Made by a program: the position numbers and the translations under genes. From contig JBCCXL010000004.1 in NCBI GenBank assembly GCA_039191605.1, positions 62,001-126,000 on the forward strand: 64,000 nt of DNA, written 5' to 3'. This document shows, in pieces, positions 25,869-34,951 of this stretch. The notes under the pieces are model-generated. The model did not search any database. It was not told where the DNA came from and saw only the letters and a program-made list of their open reading frames with translations. The DNA is from JBCCXL01 sp039191605 (GTDB lineage Bacteria > Acidobacteriota > Thermoanaerobaculia > Multivoradales > JAHZIX01). Position 1 is the stretch's first letter; every line of letters starts with the position of its first letter.

Positions 25869-27440
25869 TCACCAAAGCTGACAGACTTCTACCCGGACTT
25901 TCCCAATGAGCTCCTGATCTCCGCCGTATCGGGGCACTTCGGTCTGATTGCACTTCACGTCCAGGAAATCGATCTGACTACCGCTGTAGATGCCCACCGA
26001 TTGGGTACAGGCGCGCAAATCTCCGATGCGATTGATTTGCAAGGTCGCGTCGGGAGGGCTCAGGGCTCCCGTCTGGCAACCTCCTGGACAGAGCGTGTCG
26101 AAAGTGTGGGCCAAGCGTAGCCACTGATCTGCTGCAGAGAGGTTGACGACGACCTGGAGGGGATAGTTGCCGGAGCCACTGACAGCGTTACCCACAGGAG
26201 TACCCACAGCCATCCCCACCGGAGGTGACAGCAGACGCACCTCCGGGCCGCGACTGCTACTTCGGCTTTCAACGACCTGGTAGAGGGAGGCCCTGTGCCG
26301 CGGGTCTAGGCCGGTAAAACTCGGCAGCAGCCCCTTGCCAGAGTGGTGAACATTCCGGAGATAACGTCCTCCGAGGGTTGCTTCGTAGAGAAAGAGAGAT
26401 GGATCCCACGACATGAAGTTCTTCAGCCGTAGCCAGGATCCCACCGCCGGCACGCTGCCGTCCCAAGCAGAGCAGTCAAAGCCAAAGCTCACCTCGACTT
26501 CGGTGGACAGATCGTTAAAGCGTGAGGGCAATGAATAGTCTTCAGCGCAGTAGATCTCGACCTCGTCACCAGGAACATTGCCGTTGATGAAGCGCGCACT
26601 CCCTACCCCCCTGCCGCAGCGGAAGCTACTGACTCGATAATGCCAGTCGACTCCCGCCCCGGGATCATAAGGAAGCCCATAACTTCCCTCGCCGCAGACC
26701 TGAATCGAGGCTCCACTGAGGTCCTGACCTTCGTATAGAGCAACACAATCATCCGGCACGAGGTAGGTGACGCCATTGGTGCTCAGGTTGTTGAAGCTCG
26801 GCAGATTCCAACCCTGCGCACAACTGAGAGCCACCTGCTGACCTGGTACGTTGCCGTTAATGAGTTGAAGAGAAGCCACAGTCTCGCCGCAGACGAAGCT
26901 ACTGACGCGATAGTGCCAATCCAGAACACCGGGCTGATAGGGCAACCACCAAGCGCCAGCCCCGCAGATCTCATAGCTGGCTCCTCCCCCAAAGGCATTC
27001 TCAAAGAAGCGCACACAGCTAGAGGGCACATCGATGAGCTCGACGGTCGTGGCCGAGTCGTCGAAGCCACTCTGAGGCAGGCCGTCTGCCCCTTCTGAGC
27101 AGCGCAGCATCCGCTCCGAACCAGGCACGTTGCCGTTGACGAAGCGCACCAGCTCCAGGCCAGGACCGCAGCGAAAGCTGCTGACCCGATAGTGCCAGTT
27201 GATTCCACCAGTACCGGGATCGTAGGGCAGCCAGTGGTCACCTACCCCACAGAGCTGAATGGACTCGCCCTGGTACTGGGCTCCTTCGTAGAGAGCCACA
27301 CAACCGTCCGGCGGCAAAGCCCGCGCTTGGTGCGTAGCAACCAGCCCCAGAGCGAAAGCCGCCAAAAGCACCAACCTCAGTGCAGGACGGATCCAGGAGA
27401 CGAGAGAACGAAAAAGAATCAAATCAAGAAACAAAGGCAT
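25869..27440 (-). CDS. Secreted protein with three beta/gamma-crystallin-like repeats
   Basis: The product is 523 residues with a signal peptide ending near QARALPP. Three repeats of about 90 residues follow (about 47-137, 140-228, 231-318). Each has CVALYEG or an equivalent, then GxSIQLCG, WLPYDPG, a strictly kept HYRVSSFxCG, an INGNVPG block and a late Cys, Leu and Pro-rich end. The Tyr/Trp-rich double-motif pattern resembles the beta/gamma-crystallin fold, including peptidase inhibitor family I36. Each repeat keeps four Cys or so. The last 190 residues are a different domain with WLRLKNF, GGRYLRNVHHSG and LRLAHTFD strands, perhaps lectin-like. Role unknown; secreted Ca2+-binding or inhibitor functions are options. 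Confidence 0.75.
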   Translation of the reverse strand: MPLFLDLILFRSLVSWIRPALRLVLLAAFALGLVATHQARALPPDGCVALYEGAQYQGESIQLCGVGDHWLPYDPGTGGINWHYRVSSFRCGPGLELVRFVNGNVPGSERMLRCSEGADGLPQSGFDDSATTVELIDVPSSCVRFFENAFGGGASYEICGAGAWWLPYQPGVLDWHYRVSSFVCGETVASLQLINGNVPGQQVALSCAQGWNLPSFNNLSTNGVTYLVPDDCVALYEGQDLSGASIQVCGEGSYGLPYDPGAGVDWHYRVSSFRCGRGVGSARFINGNVPGDEVEIYCAEDYSLPSRFNDLSTEVEVSFGFDCSAWDGSVPAVGSWLRLKNFMSWDPSLFLYEATLGGRYLRNVHHSGKGLLPSFTGLDPRHRASLYQVVESRSSSRGPEVRLLSPPVGMAVGTPVGNAVSGSGNYPLQVVVNLSAADQWLRLAHTFDTLCPGGCQTGALSPPDATLQINRIGDLRACTQSVGIYSGSQIDFLDVKCNQTEVPRYGGDQELIGKVRVEVCQLW

Positions 27441-27749
27441 AGAGATCTCCCGAGGACTGAGATGTCAGGTGAAAGCAAGACTAGATTCGGATCCCGATCG
27501 CTATCGTATCGCCATCGGCAACCTGAGCTCCGGATTGCCCCCCCTTACCAACGAACCCCAAGAAAACCTGGCAGGCGAGTGAATTGATCCCAGTCATTTC
27601 CCTTAGCAACTACCCTCTCAAACCCTTTTCCTTCGAATCTCGAAGGGGTCATGAGGTGCAAGCTCAACCTGTGCTTCAGCCTGGGTAAAGTGATCCCCTA
27701 GACGCATATAGATAGCCATGAATATCAGAGGACCCCTTGAAATCCAGAT
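27441..27749. other. Gene-free stretch with one REP-like copy
   Basis: The 309 bases between the crystallin-repeat gene start and the end of the RAYT-like gene hold one REP-like core with one mismatch at 27572-27585 (CAGGCGAGTGAATT). No gene is seen. The promoter of the crystallin gene should be near 27441-27500. Confidence 0.6.
27572..27585 (-). repeat. REP-like copy on the 3' side of the RAYT-like gene
   Basis: CAGGCGAGTGAATT differs from the core by one base. It is inverted relative to the three copies on the 5' side of the same gene. Downstream similarity continues as the extended consensus (AGGTTTTCTTGG on the complementary strand). Confidence 0.75.
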
Positions 27750-28673
27750 CTAGGTACCCGGCGCCGGTAAAGCACACCACGGCCCTGGGGGACGACAAGA
27801 ACCCAAGGGAAATGGGTGAGCGAGGTTTCCACCCAACAGCTCCTGCACCGCTTTGCGGAAAGAGATCACGTACTGCTGATATGCGGCGAGCATCTGCCTG
27901 CGAACCGCCTTGGAGCTCGCGTGAATCAGCGGACGCGGACCGCGTCTCGGCATTGGGACTCGACTCTGGGGACTTTGGCGCCGAATTCGCTTAGCCCCCA
28001 TCACTGTGGGAAAGCTAGCCCGTCCGTCGGCGATGATCTCGGTCAACAGATTCTCGACCTGTTCTGCGATCTGCTTCCAGTCTAGATGCTTCCAGCACGG
28101 GAGTTTCTCAAGCTGAAGCGTCACCGTTTCGGTGTATTCATCGTCAGATTTCTTACGCCTTTGCGCCCGATCACGACAGGCGCGAGTCCCGTCAAACCAA
28201 AGGCCTTCGAGCTCTCCATTGGAGGTCAGTGCTCGAGCTGCATGGAGCCCAGGCCAGTGACGAGGATCACGGACCAGTCCTTCTTTCACTCCATGGGAGA
28301 GCAGATAGGCGAAGCGGCGCATCTGGCTCAAATCATCGTTGGCTACGAGAACCAGATCGTATCGCCGAGCCCAGAGGGATCCTTCCCAGTGGACGAGGGC
28401 ACCAAGCTTGCGCGCGAGGTTGCCGTTGGTAAAGGCCATGAAGTCAGCGAGAGTACGGGCATCAGGAGCCCAAAGGAGGAGGTGGTAGTGATTCGATAGA
28501 AAGACGACGTTGTAGATTTTGATGGAAGGGTAGTGGATCTGGGCCTTGTAGAGCACGCCGACGGTAATGCGCCGGAGGCTCGCGGTAGGGGTAAGGAGCA
28601 AACGCCCCTGGAAGGTGCGGCAGGTCACTTCGACCATGGAGCCGCTTGGAGGAAGAAAGCGAATGTTTGACAT
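27750..28673 (-). CDS. RAYT-like Y1/HUH transposase
   Basis: The start at 28673 (ATG after a GAGTGAG) gives 307 residues. The Y1_Tnp domain shows VEVTCRTFQGR, NVVFLSNHYHLLLW with the HUH pair (His-Tyr-His), LADFMAFTNGNLARKLG, GSLWARRYDL and LLSHGVKEGLVRDPRHWPG. The C-terminal half (LEKLPCWKHLDW, FRKAVQELLGG) is that of a known group of full-length transposase-like proteins. REP-associated tyrosine transposases of this fold handle short palindromic repeats. In the segment where the catalytic Tyr is expected I see Phe (DFMAFTNGN), so activity is uncertain. Inverted copies of the window's short repeat flank the gene on both sides. Confidence 0.8.
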   Translation of the reverse strand: MSNIRFLPPSGSMVEVTCRTFQGRLLLTPTASLRRITVGVLYKAQIHYPSIKIYNVVFLSNHYHLLLWAPDARTLADFMAFTNGNLARKLGALVHWEGSLWARRYDLVLVANDDLSQMRRFAYLLSHGVKEGLVRDPRHWPGLHAARALTSNGELEGLWFDGTRACRDRAQRRKKSDDEYTETVTLQLEKLPCWKHLDWKQIAEQVENLLTEIIADGRASFPTVMGAKRIRRQSPQSRVPMPRRGPRPLIHASSKAVRRQMLAAYQQYVISFRKAVQELLGGNLAHPFPLGSCRPPGPWCALPAPGT

Positions 28674-28775
28674 CTCACTCTTTGAAGAGATCAACGGCGG
28701 CCTCCTTCTTGCGGGACACAGAAAAAATCTTCTCTTTCGATGAAGCCAGGACGAAGACGTCGGCCTAAGTGAGGC

Positions 28776-28881
28776 AATTCACTCCCCTGCCACTTACCCG
28801 ATTCACTCCCCTGACGGGTGCCTAAGAACTCCCGTGTGAGGTATCAGTCGGCGAGGTATCAGTCGGTAATTCACTCCCCTG
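28776..28881 (+). repeat. Three REP-like copies on the 5' side of the RAYT-like gene
   Basis: Cores at 28776-28789 (GGCA and TGCC flank it), 28800-28813 (one mismatch) and 28868-28881. A degenerate copy lies at about 28828. GAGGTATCAGTCGG is also duplicated at 28838 and 28853. These copies are inverted relative to the copy at 27572. Confidence 0.85.
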
Positions 28882-28939
28882 CCAGGTATCGGATCGATAC
28901 CGGATCAGCTCTTCTTGATCGGTCTGGGGCGCCAACAAC

Positions 28940-30292
28940 CTACAGCCGCCGCTTCACCCAGCTCGCAAAGCTGATCAACGAGAGAACGATCAGCAGGTAG
29001 CCCATCCAGCGAACGTCTTCCCGCACCAATTGGACGGAGGCGATCAGAAGAAACACGAAGCTACCTATCGCTCCGAGCCCCGCCGCGACGGCAAGAGTCA
29101 GCCGCTTCGTCCACCCCTGCGTCCGTTCCCGCTCAAATGGATTGAGCCATCGCTCCGGCGCGGAGGTCGTCGCCTGCACCCATGGAAGGGAACTCTCTTC
29201 TTTCTGGGGCTGGATTGCCTCTACGACCTCCGGTTCTCGATCGGTCGCCTGCCAAAACGAGGTGTAGCGCCCAAAGAATGGGCGATATTCCTTCATGCGG
29301 TGGCTCAAGCCTGAATCCCCCGCCGTCTTCAACGCACCGAACAGGAGCTCGAGGAGAGGCATCAGCGACGAGAGCATCTTGACGACGGTCTTCAGGATGT
29401 CCTGCCCGGCGGTCTCGGGAATCAAGATCGCGGGAACCTCTAGAGATTCAGGGAGCTCACCCCATTGCTCTTTGTAATACCGCTCCGTATAGATATTCGC
29501 CGGCCAAAGCTGCAGGGCTGCTTGTCCGCAATGTCGATAGCCGAGCACTCGAAGCGGAACCTTCGGCACAATGTCGGTAGCATTGCGCATTTGCCAGGTC
29601 ACGGCGCCCAAAGGGACGGGCAGCGAACCCTCTCGGAAATGCGAATCTCGCTGGTCATAGTCCTTGACGAAGGCTTCTCCACCGACCCGGGGCGCACCGA
29701 AGGTGAAGACCGCCCGAATCGGCAGACGAGAATGCTCAGAGATTTCCCGAGCCGCCAGCACCGCCAGCGCCCCGCCCAGCGAATGCCCGGTCACTACCAC
29801 TTCATCGACTTCACCACCCAGCTTCGAGACCCAGTCCAAGACTCCATCTCGCAGACGTCGCCAGGCATTCCAGAAACCAGAGTGGATGTTTCCAGCGGTC
29901 TTGCTGAGCTGAAAATTGGTATCCCAGTCGAGGGCATCATCCGACCCTCGGAATACCACCCAGGCCCGCCGATCTCTTCGGAAGCCCATTCCGATCTTCG
30001 ATTGGTCGAAGCCGAACCCCGGGCCCCCTGGATCGAGGCCAGGATTAAAGCCTTGAAAATGATCCAGACCTTCCCGGGTCAGAACTCTCTCCAGACCCTC
30101 CAGGTTGTATTGGTAGACCAGCTCCGATAGTCCGAGGGCAAAGCATTGCAGCTCCCGTAGGCTAAGCCAGGGATCCGACCGCTGATCCCGGCTGAGGGGA
30201 ACGGGCGCCAGGCCTCCGCTCTTCAACCAATTTGGAGTGATGGGCTCTGACGGCACCGGTGGCTCCGTAGATCTCCCCATCTGAATTCTCAT
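28940..30292 (-). CDS. Lipase class 3 family protein with C-terminal membrane segments
   Basis: From the ATG at 30292 the product is 450 residues; another Met lies four codons later and neither has a clear ribosome binding site. The alpha/beta hydrolase core has WVVFRGSDDALDWDTN (oxyanion region), VVVTGHSLGGALAVLAA (nucleophile Ser) and FGAPRVGG, then NATDIVPKVP with the catalytic Asp, all as in class 3 lipases; the His is probably the one in SGLSHRMKEYRPF. Two hydrophobic helices at the C-terminus (about 395-450) would anchor it in the inner membrane. Substrate acyl ester is unknown. Its stop lies 60 bases from the nearest REP-like copy. Confidence 0.8.
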   Translation of the reverse strand: MRIQMGRSTEPPVPSEPITPNWLKSGGLAPVPLSRDQRSDPWLSLRELQCFALGLSELVYQYNLEGLERVLTREGLDHFQGFNPGLDPGGPGFGFDQSKIGMGFRRDRRAWVVFRGSDDALDWDTNFQLSKTAGNIHSGFWNAWRRLRDGVLDWVSKLGGEVDEVVVTGHSLGGALAVLAAREISEHSRLPIRAVFTFGAPRVGGEAFVKDYDQRDSHFREGSLPVPLGAVTWQMRNATDIVPKVPLRVLGYRHCGQAALQLWPANIYTERYYKEQWGELPESLEVPAILIPETAGQDILKTVVKMLSSLMPLLELLFGALKTAGDSGLSHRMKEYRPFFGRYTSFWQATDREPEVVEAIQPQKEESSLPWVQATTSAPERWLNPFERERTQGWTKRLTLAVAAGLGAIGSFVFLLIASVQLVREDVRWMGYLLIVLSLISFASWVKRRL

Positions 30293-30368
30293 GGTTCTAG
30301 TCTCGGCTGAAGCGCCCAAGGAGTCCAGCGAGTCACGCTGCCAGAGCCAGGGCGCAAGAACAAGACCC

Positions 30369-30397
30369 CCGCACGAAGTCAACGTACCGGGGTCTTC
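30369..30397 (-). terminator. Hairpin terminator after the small secreted protein gene
   Basis: Arms AAGACCCC and GGGGTCTT with further partial pairing inside, about 60 bases past the stop of the 113-aa gene on the minus strand, followed by TGTTCTTG. The sequence is close to the terminator at 25645-25680. Confidence 0.55.
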
Positions 30398-30456
30398 GAT
30401 GCGTTCACGCTAATCGCTGAATCAGCGGGAACAAATGCTCGGAGAGAGCGAGCTGC

Positions 30457-30798
30457 TCAGGGATCTTCGTCCATGTCGTAGGGGTCGCCGCCACCAATGC
30501 CACCACCGCCGCTACCGGGGCAGGGGCAAAATACAGTGGTGGTCTCGACGTGGGAGGTCTCGGCATAGCCACCGTTGTCGCCGCTATCGTATTGGTTGGG
30601 GTGACCGGGACACACGACCTTCGTGCCGGTGAAGACCTGATGGGCCGAGGTCTCGAAGTAGTCGTAACGAGTGCCGTAGCAGGGGCTCGCGTCGGCATCG
30701 GCGGGAACCAGCATCATGAAGCCAAAGACGGTGCAGGCCGCAAAAGCCAGCAGGCCCAAGCTCAGAGCCCAGGGGGTAACGCGAGAGATGTTGCGCAT
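30457..30798 (-). CDS. Small secreted Cys-containing protein
   Basis: The start at 30798 has AGGAGA six bases upstream; longer frames lack this. The product is 113 residues. A signal sequence ALSLGLLAFAACTVFGFMML is followed by a mature part with CYGTRYDYFETSAHQ, VVCPGHPNQYDSGDNGG and TTTVFCPCPG, then a Gly-rich tail with an acidic end (DPYDMDEDP). Tyr-Tyr, Cys-Gly and a C-terminal Cys pair resemble the DUF6289 group of small secreted proteins, but the match is weak. Role unknown. The mature peptide is short and could be a structural or signalling peptide. Confidence 0.6.
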   Translation of the reverse strand: MRNISRVTPWALSLGLLAFAACTVFGFMMLVPADADASPCYGTRYDYFETSAHQVFTGTKVVCPGHPNQYDSGDNGGYAETSHVETTTVFCPCPGSGGGGIGGGDPYDMDEDP

Positions 30799-31045
30799 GA
30801 GAGATTCTCCTGAAACGAGGTGAGAAAAAGAGCTTCGCGCCGGATCCCGACATCGTGAAGACGAGCGGGCAGACGCAAAAAGACTCATCAGACATTAGAT
30901 GAGTGCGCATATTCACTTCACCGAGACATCGAAATCATAACAAGGCGAAAACTACAAAGCGCCGCTCAGCCTGAGTCCAGCTTGAGCTGGAGATTGGGGT
31001 AGCGAAGACAGCACTAGACCAAACCAGCACTACACCACGGCAGCG

Positions 31046-31933
31046 CTACTCCCCCACCAACTCCTGCGCCGGCGGTAGCCAGCGATGGGCGAGGAATAGG
31101 TTGACCTCGAAGTAGCGCACCTCGGAAGCATCGCAGCCAGCGCGGCGGAGGAAGACTTCGAAGTCGGTCTGAGCTTCGCGGGTGAAGTTCGACAGGCCCC
31201 CGGGCACGGCGGTGGGCGCGAAGGGGTCTGGGTCGAGGCGAAAGCTGAAAGTCTCTCGATAAGACCCGGCAAAAGGCCCTCGAACCTCCACCGTAACCGC
31301 CTTCTGGTGAATGCGGTTGCGGACCTGTCCAAAGCTATCCCGCTGAATACGAACCCGAGGCAAGGTGAGCTCCCGCCACGCAATGGTGGAGCTCGACTGT
31401 CGACAGACCACGGTATAGGCCTCGTGGTAGGCCTTCTGCGCCAGCTGAAGCGGAGTTCGGCGCCGAGCGTACTCTTCCAGCCGCAGCTGATGCTGCTTCA
31501 GCTGCGCTTGCTTCTGGTCTAGCTCACTAGCGTCGGCGAGCGAACGGAATACCTTCCTCAAGGCACGCTCCTCCTGCAATCGCTGCTCGGGGGTGAGCCC
31601 CCCGGTAAAAGACTCGAAGTCGCCCTCGTAGATCTTGGTCAGCAGATCTTCATGAACCAAGCCCGTGAAGCTCACAGACGGCCGAGGGGGGAGACCCTCC
31701 AGCAGAGCCAAGACCTCCTTGAACTGCTGATCTGCAGGCTTGAGGAAATCGCCCTGCCAGTGGCCGCTTCCCTCCCGGTGCTGTTCTTCGGGACGAGCCT
31801 CCTGGGCGAAAACAGAACGATCGATCCCCCAGAGCAGAGAGCCCCAACACAGAGCAGCACAGAGCAGAGCGCCAACGGTGAAGTTGAGAATTGGCCGCTT
31901 AGGATTCGGTATGGAAAACCTTCCTCTGATCAT
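31046..31933 (-). CDS. Hypothetical exported protein
   Basis: The product is 295 residues with a hydrophobic N-terminal segment (about 18-38, ending VFAQEARPEE) acting as signal peptide or anchor. A helical, Gln/Leu-rich middle with ALRKVFRSLADASELDQKQAQLKQHQLRLEEYARRR could form a coiled coil (about residues 125-160). A Cys at about 184 and one at about 274 may form a disulfide. No family or catalytic motif is recognised. It stands alone on the minus strand, convergent to nothing nearby. Confidence 0.55.
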   Translation of the reverse strand: MIRGRFSIPNPKRPILNFTVGALLCAALCWGSLLWGIDRSVFAQEARPEEQHREGSGHWQGDFLKPADQQFKEVLALLEGLPPRPSVSFTGLVHEDLLTKIYEGDFESFTGGLTPEQRLQEERALRKVFRSLADASELDQKQAQLKQHQLRLEEYARRRTPLQLAQKAYHEAYTVVCRQSSSTIAWRELTLPRVRIQRDSFGQVRNRIHQKAVTVEVRGPFAGSYRETFSFRLDPDPFAPTAVPGGLSNFTREAQTDFEVFLRRAGCDASEVRYFEVNLFLAHRWLPPAQELVGE

Positions 31934-32195
31934 CGGACTGGGTACGGGAGCTCTGGGCGTAGCCCCTTCATCGGTGTTTCAAGAGGAGCCTCTCGACGCT
32001 CTCGCGACGGGTGATCCGCAACATTTCACCCCACCGGCTGCAGCCCGTTCATGGCGAGCGGTGGTAGCCAGGCAGCAGAATGCTGCCATCCCGTCAAATG
32101 CTAGGATTTCCCTCAACCTCACTCTTCAATAGCCGCCTTCAAAGGCACCATTCATTCCCAATCTATCTCTACGGCCACGCGGGAGCCTCCAGCCT

Positions 32196-33749
32196 ATGTC
32201 AATGCACCCTCCGTGTTCTCCCGGGATCAGCACTTCGCGCCCTCGCTTCTCTCCGCTTCGATCCGCCGGGCGGCTACGGCTTCTGGTGTTGGCTCTCTGC
32301 ATATTCATCTTCCCCTACGCCGTCGCCGACGAGGCAAACGGAGGCGGCTACGACAGCCCCCCCACCCTCGCCGCCGCGGATCTGCTGCCGCCAGAACTTC
32401 TCAAGGGGGACCGCTTCGCGGTGGACCCGGAAGTCCCGACGGACGGCTTCATGGGCTCCTTCACGGTGCATAGCGATTACGGCACCTTCCGCCCTCAATC
32501 CCTAGAGGAGACGGTCATCGTGGTTCACGAGATCGGGGCGATTCAGGCGCTGGATGAAATGAGCCAAGCACGCGTTGCCGGTGAGGCGGTGGTGGAAGGA
32601 GTGACCCAGCCCTTTCTCGCCGCCTTCAGCGTGCTGAGCCGGCCGGAGGAAACGGTGGAGCAGGTGGGCGAGAGCGTCGGGCGCTGGATCGAACGGGGCA
32701 AGCTGAGCCTGTATCAATTCGGCCGCAAGGCGAAGAAGACCGTCAACGAGGCGCAGGAAGAGATCGAGGAACGCTGGGACGAGCGCCAGCAGCGACGGGC
32801 GGAGCAGGAGCTGGCAGAACAAGAAGTACGGGCCCGGGCGCTGGAGGCTGGCGAGGATCCCGACGCCGCGGTAAACGCCTATCGCCAGCGCCAGGAGCAG
32901 CTGGCCGAGGAGCAGGCTCAAAGCGCCGAGGCCATCGCCGAGGCCGAGGCGAAGCGCCGAGAGCAGGCAGAGTGGGTCTCGGAGCAGCTGGAAAAGGCGG
33001 CCTATAAATACCTCGGCTACGACCGCGCCCGCCGCAGCCTCGCCCGGGAGCTCCGGGTCGACCCCTACTCCACCAACCTGGAGCTCCAGAAGCGCCTCGA
33101 CGCCATGGCCTGGGCCCAGTGGGCCGGGCAATTCGGTTCCGGTTACGTCGTGCCCTCCAACGAGGTGCTAAGCCAGCTGGAGTCGGTGGACGACCTGGTC
33201 TGGGTGACCCACCCCAAGGATCTCGAGGTCGAAAACCGCAAACGCCTCAAGGCCATGGGCGTCGAGCGCAAGCTCATCGATGCCTTCTACGACCACCCCC
33301 TCTACACCACCTCCCAGCGCACGGCGATGGTCACTCACCTCAACGCCCTCGAGGGCGTCGAGCACCGCGACGCCTTCTTCCGCCTCGCCGTCGCCGCCGA
33401 AAGCTTCCGCGGCGCCGCCTTCTTCCACCGCACCGCCCGGCTCCTGGAGCGCACCCACCGCCAGCGCCCGCTACAGATGCTCGCCCCCAAGAGCGAGCGC
33501 TTCGTCGCCGCCATCACCCCCGACGGTGGCAATCTCGTCCTCGTTCTTCCCGTCGATCACCTCGCCTGGACCGAGAGCATCGACCTCGTCGCCAGCGGCG
33601 TGCAGCGTCACTGCGAGAGCGTAGACTTTGAGGGCGAAACCATCGTGCTTCTCGGCGGGGACCTTACAGACCGAGCTCGGCAGGGAATCGAGAGCCTCGG
33701 CTGGAAGGTAGAGACCTGGGGCCTGGGGGTATTAGGTAATAAAGAGTAG
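32196..33749 (+). CDS. Hypothetical exported protein with long coiled coil
   Basis: The product is 517 residues. The N-terminal signal segment reads LRLLVLALCIFIFPYAVADE. Then come FTVHSDYGTFRPQSLEETVIVVHEIGAIQALDEM (about 95-130), a block that recurs in a family of uncharacterised proteobacterial exported proteins as I recall it. A highly charged coiled coil (EEIEERWDERQQRRAEQELAE onward, about 185-270) is followed by YKYLGYDRARRSLARELRVDPYSTN and a C-terminal half with PLYTTSQRT. No catalytic motif is visible. It is upstream of an AT-rich, interrupted gene, from which it is separated by about 90 bases. Confidence 0.65.
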   Translation: MSMHPPCSPGISTSRPRFSPLRSAGRLRLLVLALCIFIFPYAVADEANGGGYDSPPTLAAADLLPPELLKGDRFAVDPEVPTDGFMGSFTVHSDYGTFRPQSLEETVIVVHEIGAIQALDEMSQARVAGEAVVEGVTQPFLAAFSVLSRPEETVEQVGESVGRWIERGKLSLYQFGRKAKKTVNEAQEEIEERWDERQQRRAEQELAEQEVRARALEAGEDPDAAVNAYRQRQEQLAEEQAQSAEAIAEAEAKRREQAEWVSEQLEKAAYKYLGYDRARRSLARELRVDPYSTNLELQKRLDAMAWAQWAGQFGSGYVVPSNEVLSQLESVDDLVWVTHPKDLEVENRKRLKAMGVERKLIDAFYDHPLYTTSQRTAMVTHLNALEGVEHRDAFFRLAVAAESFRGAAFFHRTARLLERTHRQRPLQMLAPKSERFVAAITPDGGNLVLVLPVDHLAWTESIDLVASGVQRHCESVDFEGETIVLLGGDLTDRARQGIESLGWKVETWGLGVLGNKE

Positions 33750-34582
33750 TTCCCAAGAAGAGAATCAGGGAATTAGAGATCATCACTAAGAGTCTTAAAA
33801 ACAAAGATCTTCACCCGAAACCATCAACGAGAGAGTCCAATATGAGCAAGGACACATCGCCCCCCGAAACGAGCCACGAGGCGACCAAGAAATCGCTCAA
33901 TAAGCAGAAACTTTTCAGTTACTTCTTACTACTTGCCTCTGGCGCGCTGTTCTTTGTAGAGCGACTACAAGAGCCTCCATTTCCGCTCGACTTCGGACCG
34001 CTTTCAGCCGCTGGCTTAACGGTACTCACAGCGGCCATATTCTCACACTTATACCTCAGCGAGATCGGCGAGTACCGCATGGACCTAACCCATCACTCAG
34101 AAGAAATAAAAGAGCTCACTAAAAAGATAAGTGAGCTACAAAGCATGGCCGGATTAGGTGACTCCGTACTAGAACTCAATGCCCGAAGCAGTGGTCGGGT
34201 ATTCACACCACTTCTCACATCCAAGCTCATAGCCGTCCGCGCTGACATAGCTGACATGGCGTCCGGCACCTATGAGTTCAACTATCGGCGAAAACGAGAA
34301 GCTTATGCGGAAGAATTCAAAGAGATCATCAAAGCCATGCTCAACTCTGGCACGACCTTCCAAACAGTAACAAACACTATCTTCTGGAGTGACTCGGGGA
34401 TAAACGTCGCCGATCAGTACATGGGAGCAATGCTTAACAGTCTAGCCCTTCACAAAGGGTTAAAAGTCCAGCGACTAATTATTGTACCCAAAACAAGAAC
34501 TAGTGCGGAAACGCAAATCATTAATAGGCATGCGCGGGATCTAGTAACTTACGAAGCCCCCATGGACCGGTGCAAGACGAAA

Positions 34583-34585
34583 GTT
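34583..34585. repeat. Target site duplication GTT (left), matched at 35860-35862
   Basis: GTT directly precedes the left end of the IS3-family element and recurs directly after its right end. In the host gene both copies are the same Val codon, so excision restores the frame exactly. Three bases is a normal duplication size for IS3-family elements. Confidence 0.8.
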
Positions 34586-34655
34586 AGAGCCGGTCCCCAA
34601 AATTCAGACAGCTTGCTAAGGTGGATTCCAGCCCACTCGGAAAGGATCTGGAATC

Positions 34656-34937
34656 ATGGCCAAACGTCGTACGTATCCTGCTGACTTGAAGGCGAAGATC
34701 GCCCTGGAAGCCCTGCGGGGCGACGAGACCATCGCCCAGCTGGCCTCTCGCTACAACATCCATCCCAATCTGATCACCAACTGGAAGCGCCAGGCGCAGG
34801 AGGGTCTCAGCGACATTTTTGCTCGAAGCTCGAAGCGCCGAGACACATCACGCGAAGTGGAGATTCAGCAGCTGCGTGCCAAGATCGGAGAGCTATTGAT
34901 CGAGCGGGATTTTTTAGCCAAGGTGTTCGATCGCTGA
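34656..34937 (+). CDS. IS3-family transposase OrfA
   Basis: The product is 93 residues with an HTH_Tnp_1-type helix-turn-helix (LKAKIALEALRGDETIAQLASRYN, then HPNLITNWKRQ) and a C-terminal leucine zipper (VEIQQLRAKIGELLIERDFLAKVF). It binds the IS ends and, through ribosomal frameshifting, becomes the N-terminus of the OrfAB transposase. The frame-0 sequence GAT TTT TTA at 34908-34916 contains the slippery heptamer T TTT TTA (34910-34916); the orfB frame is open there in the -1 frame. Confidence 0.9.
   Translation: MAKRRTYPADLKAKIALEALRGDETIAQLASRYNIHPNLITNWKRQAQEGLSDIFARSSKRRDTSREVEIQQLRAKIGELLIERDFLAKVFDR
34910..34916 (+). promoter_or_regulatory. Predicted -1 ribosomal frameshift site T TTT TTA
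   Basis: The heptamer fits X XXY YYZ in the orfA frame. The -1 frame (orfB) is open from before this site through to the orfB ATG at 34952, so a slip here fuses OrfA to OrfB. Use of such a site is standard for IS3-family transposases. Confidence 0.7.
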
Positions 34938-34951
34938 GTCGGGGCCAGCGC

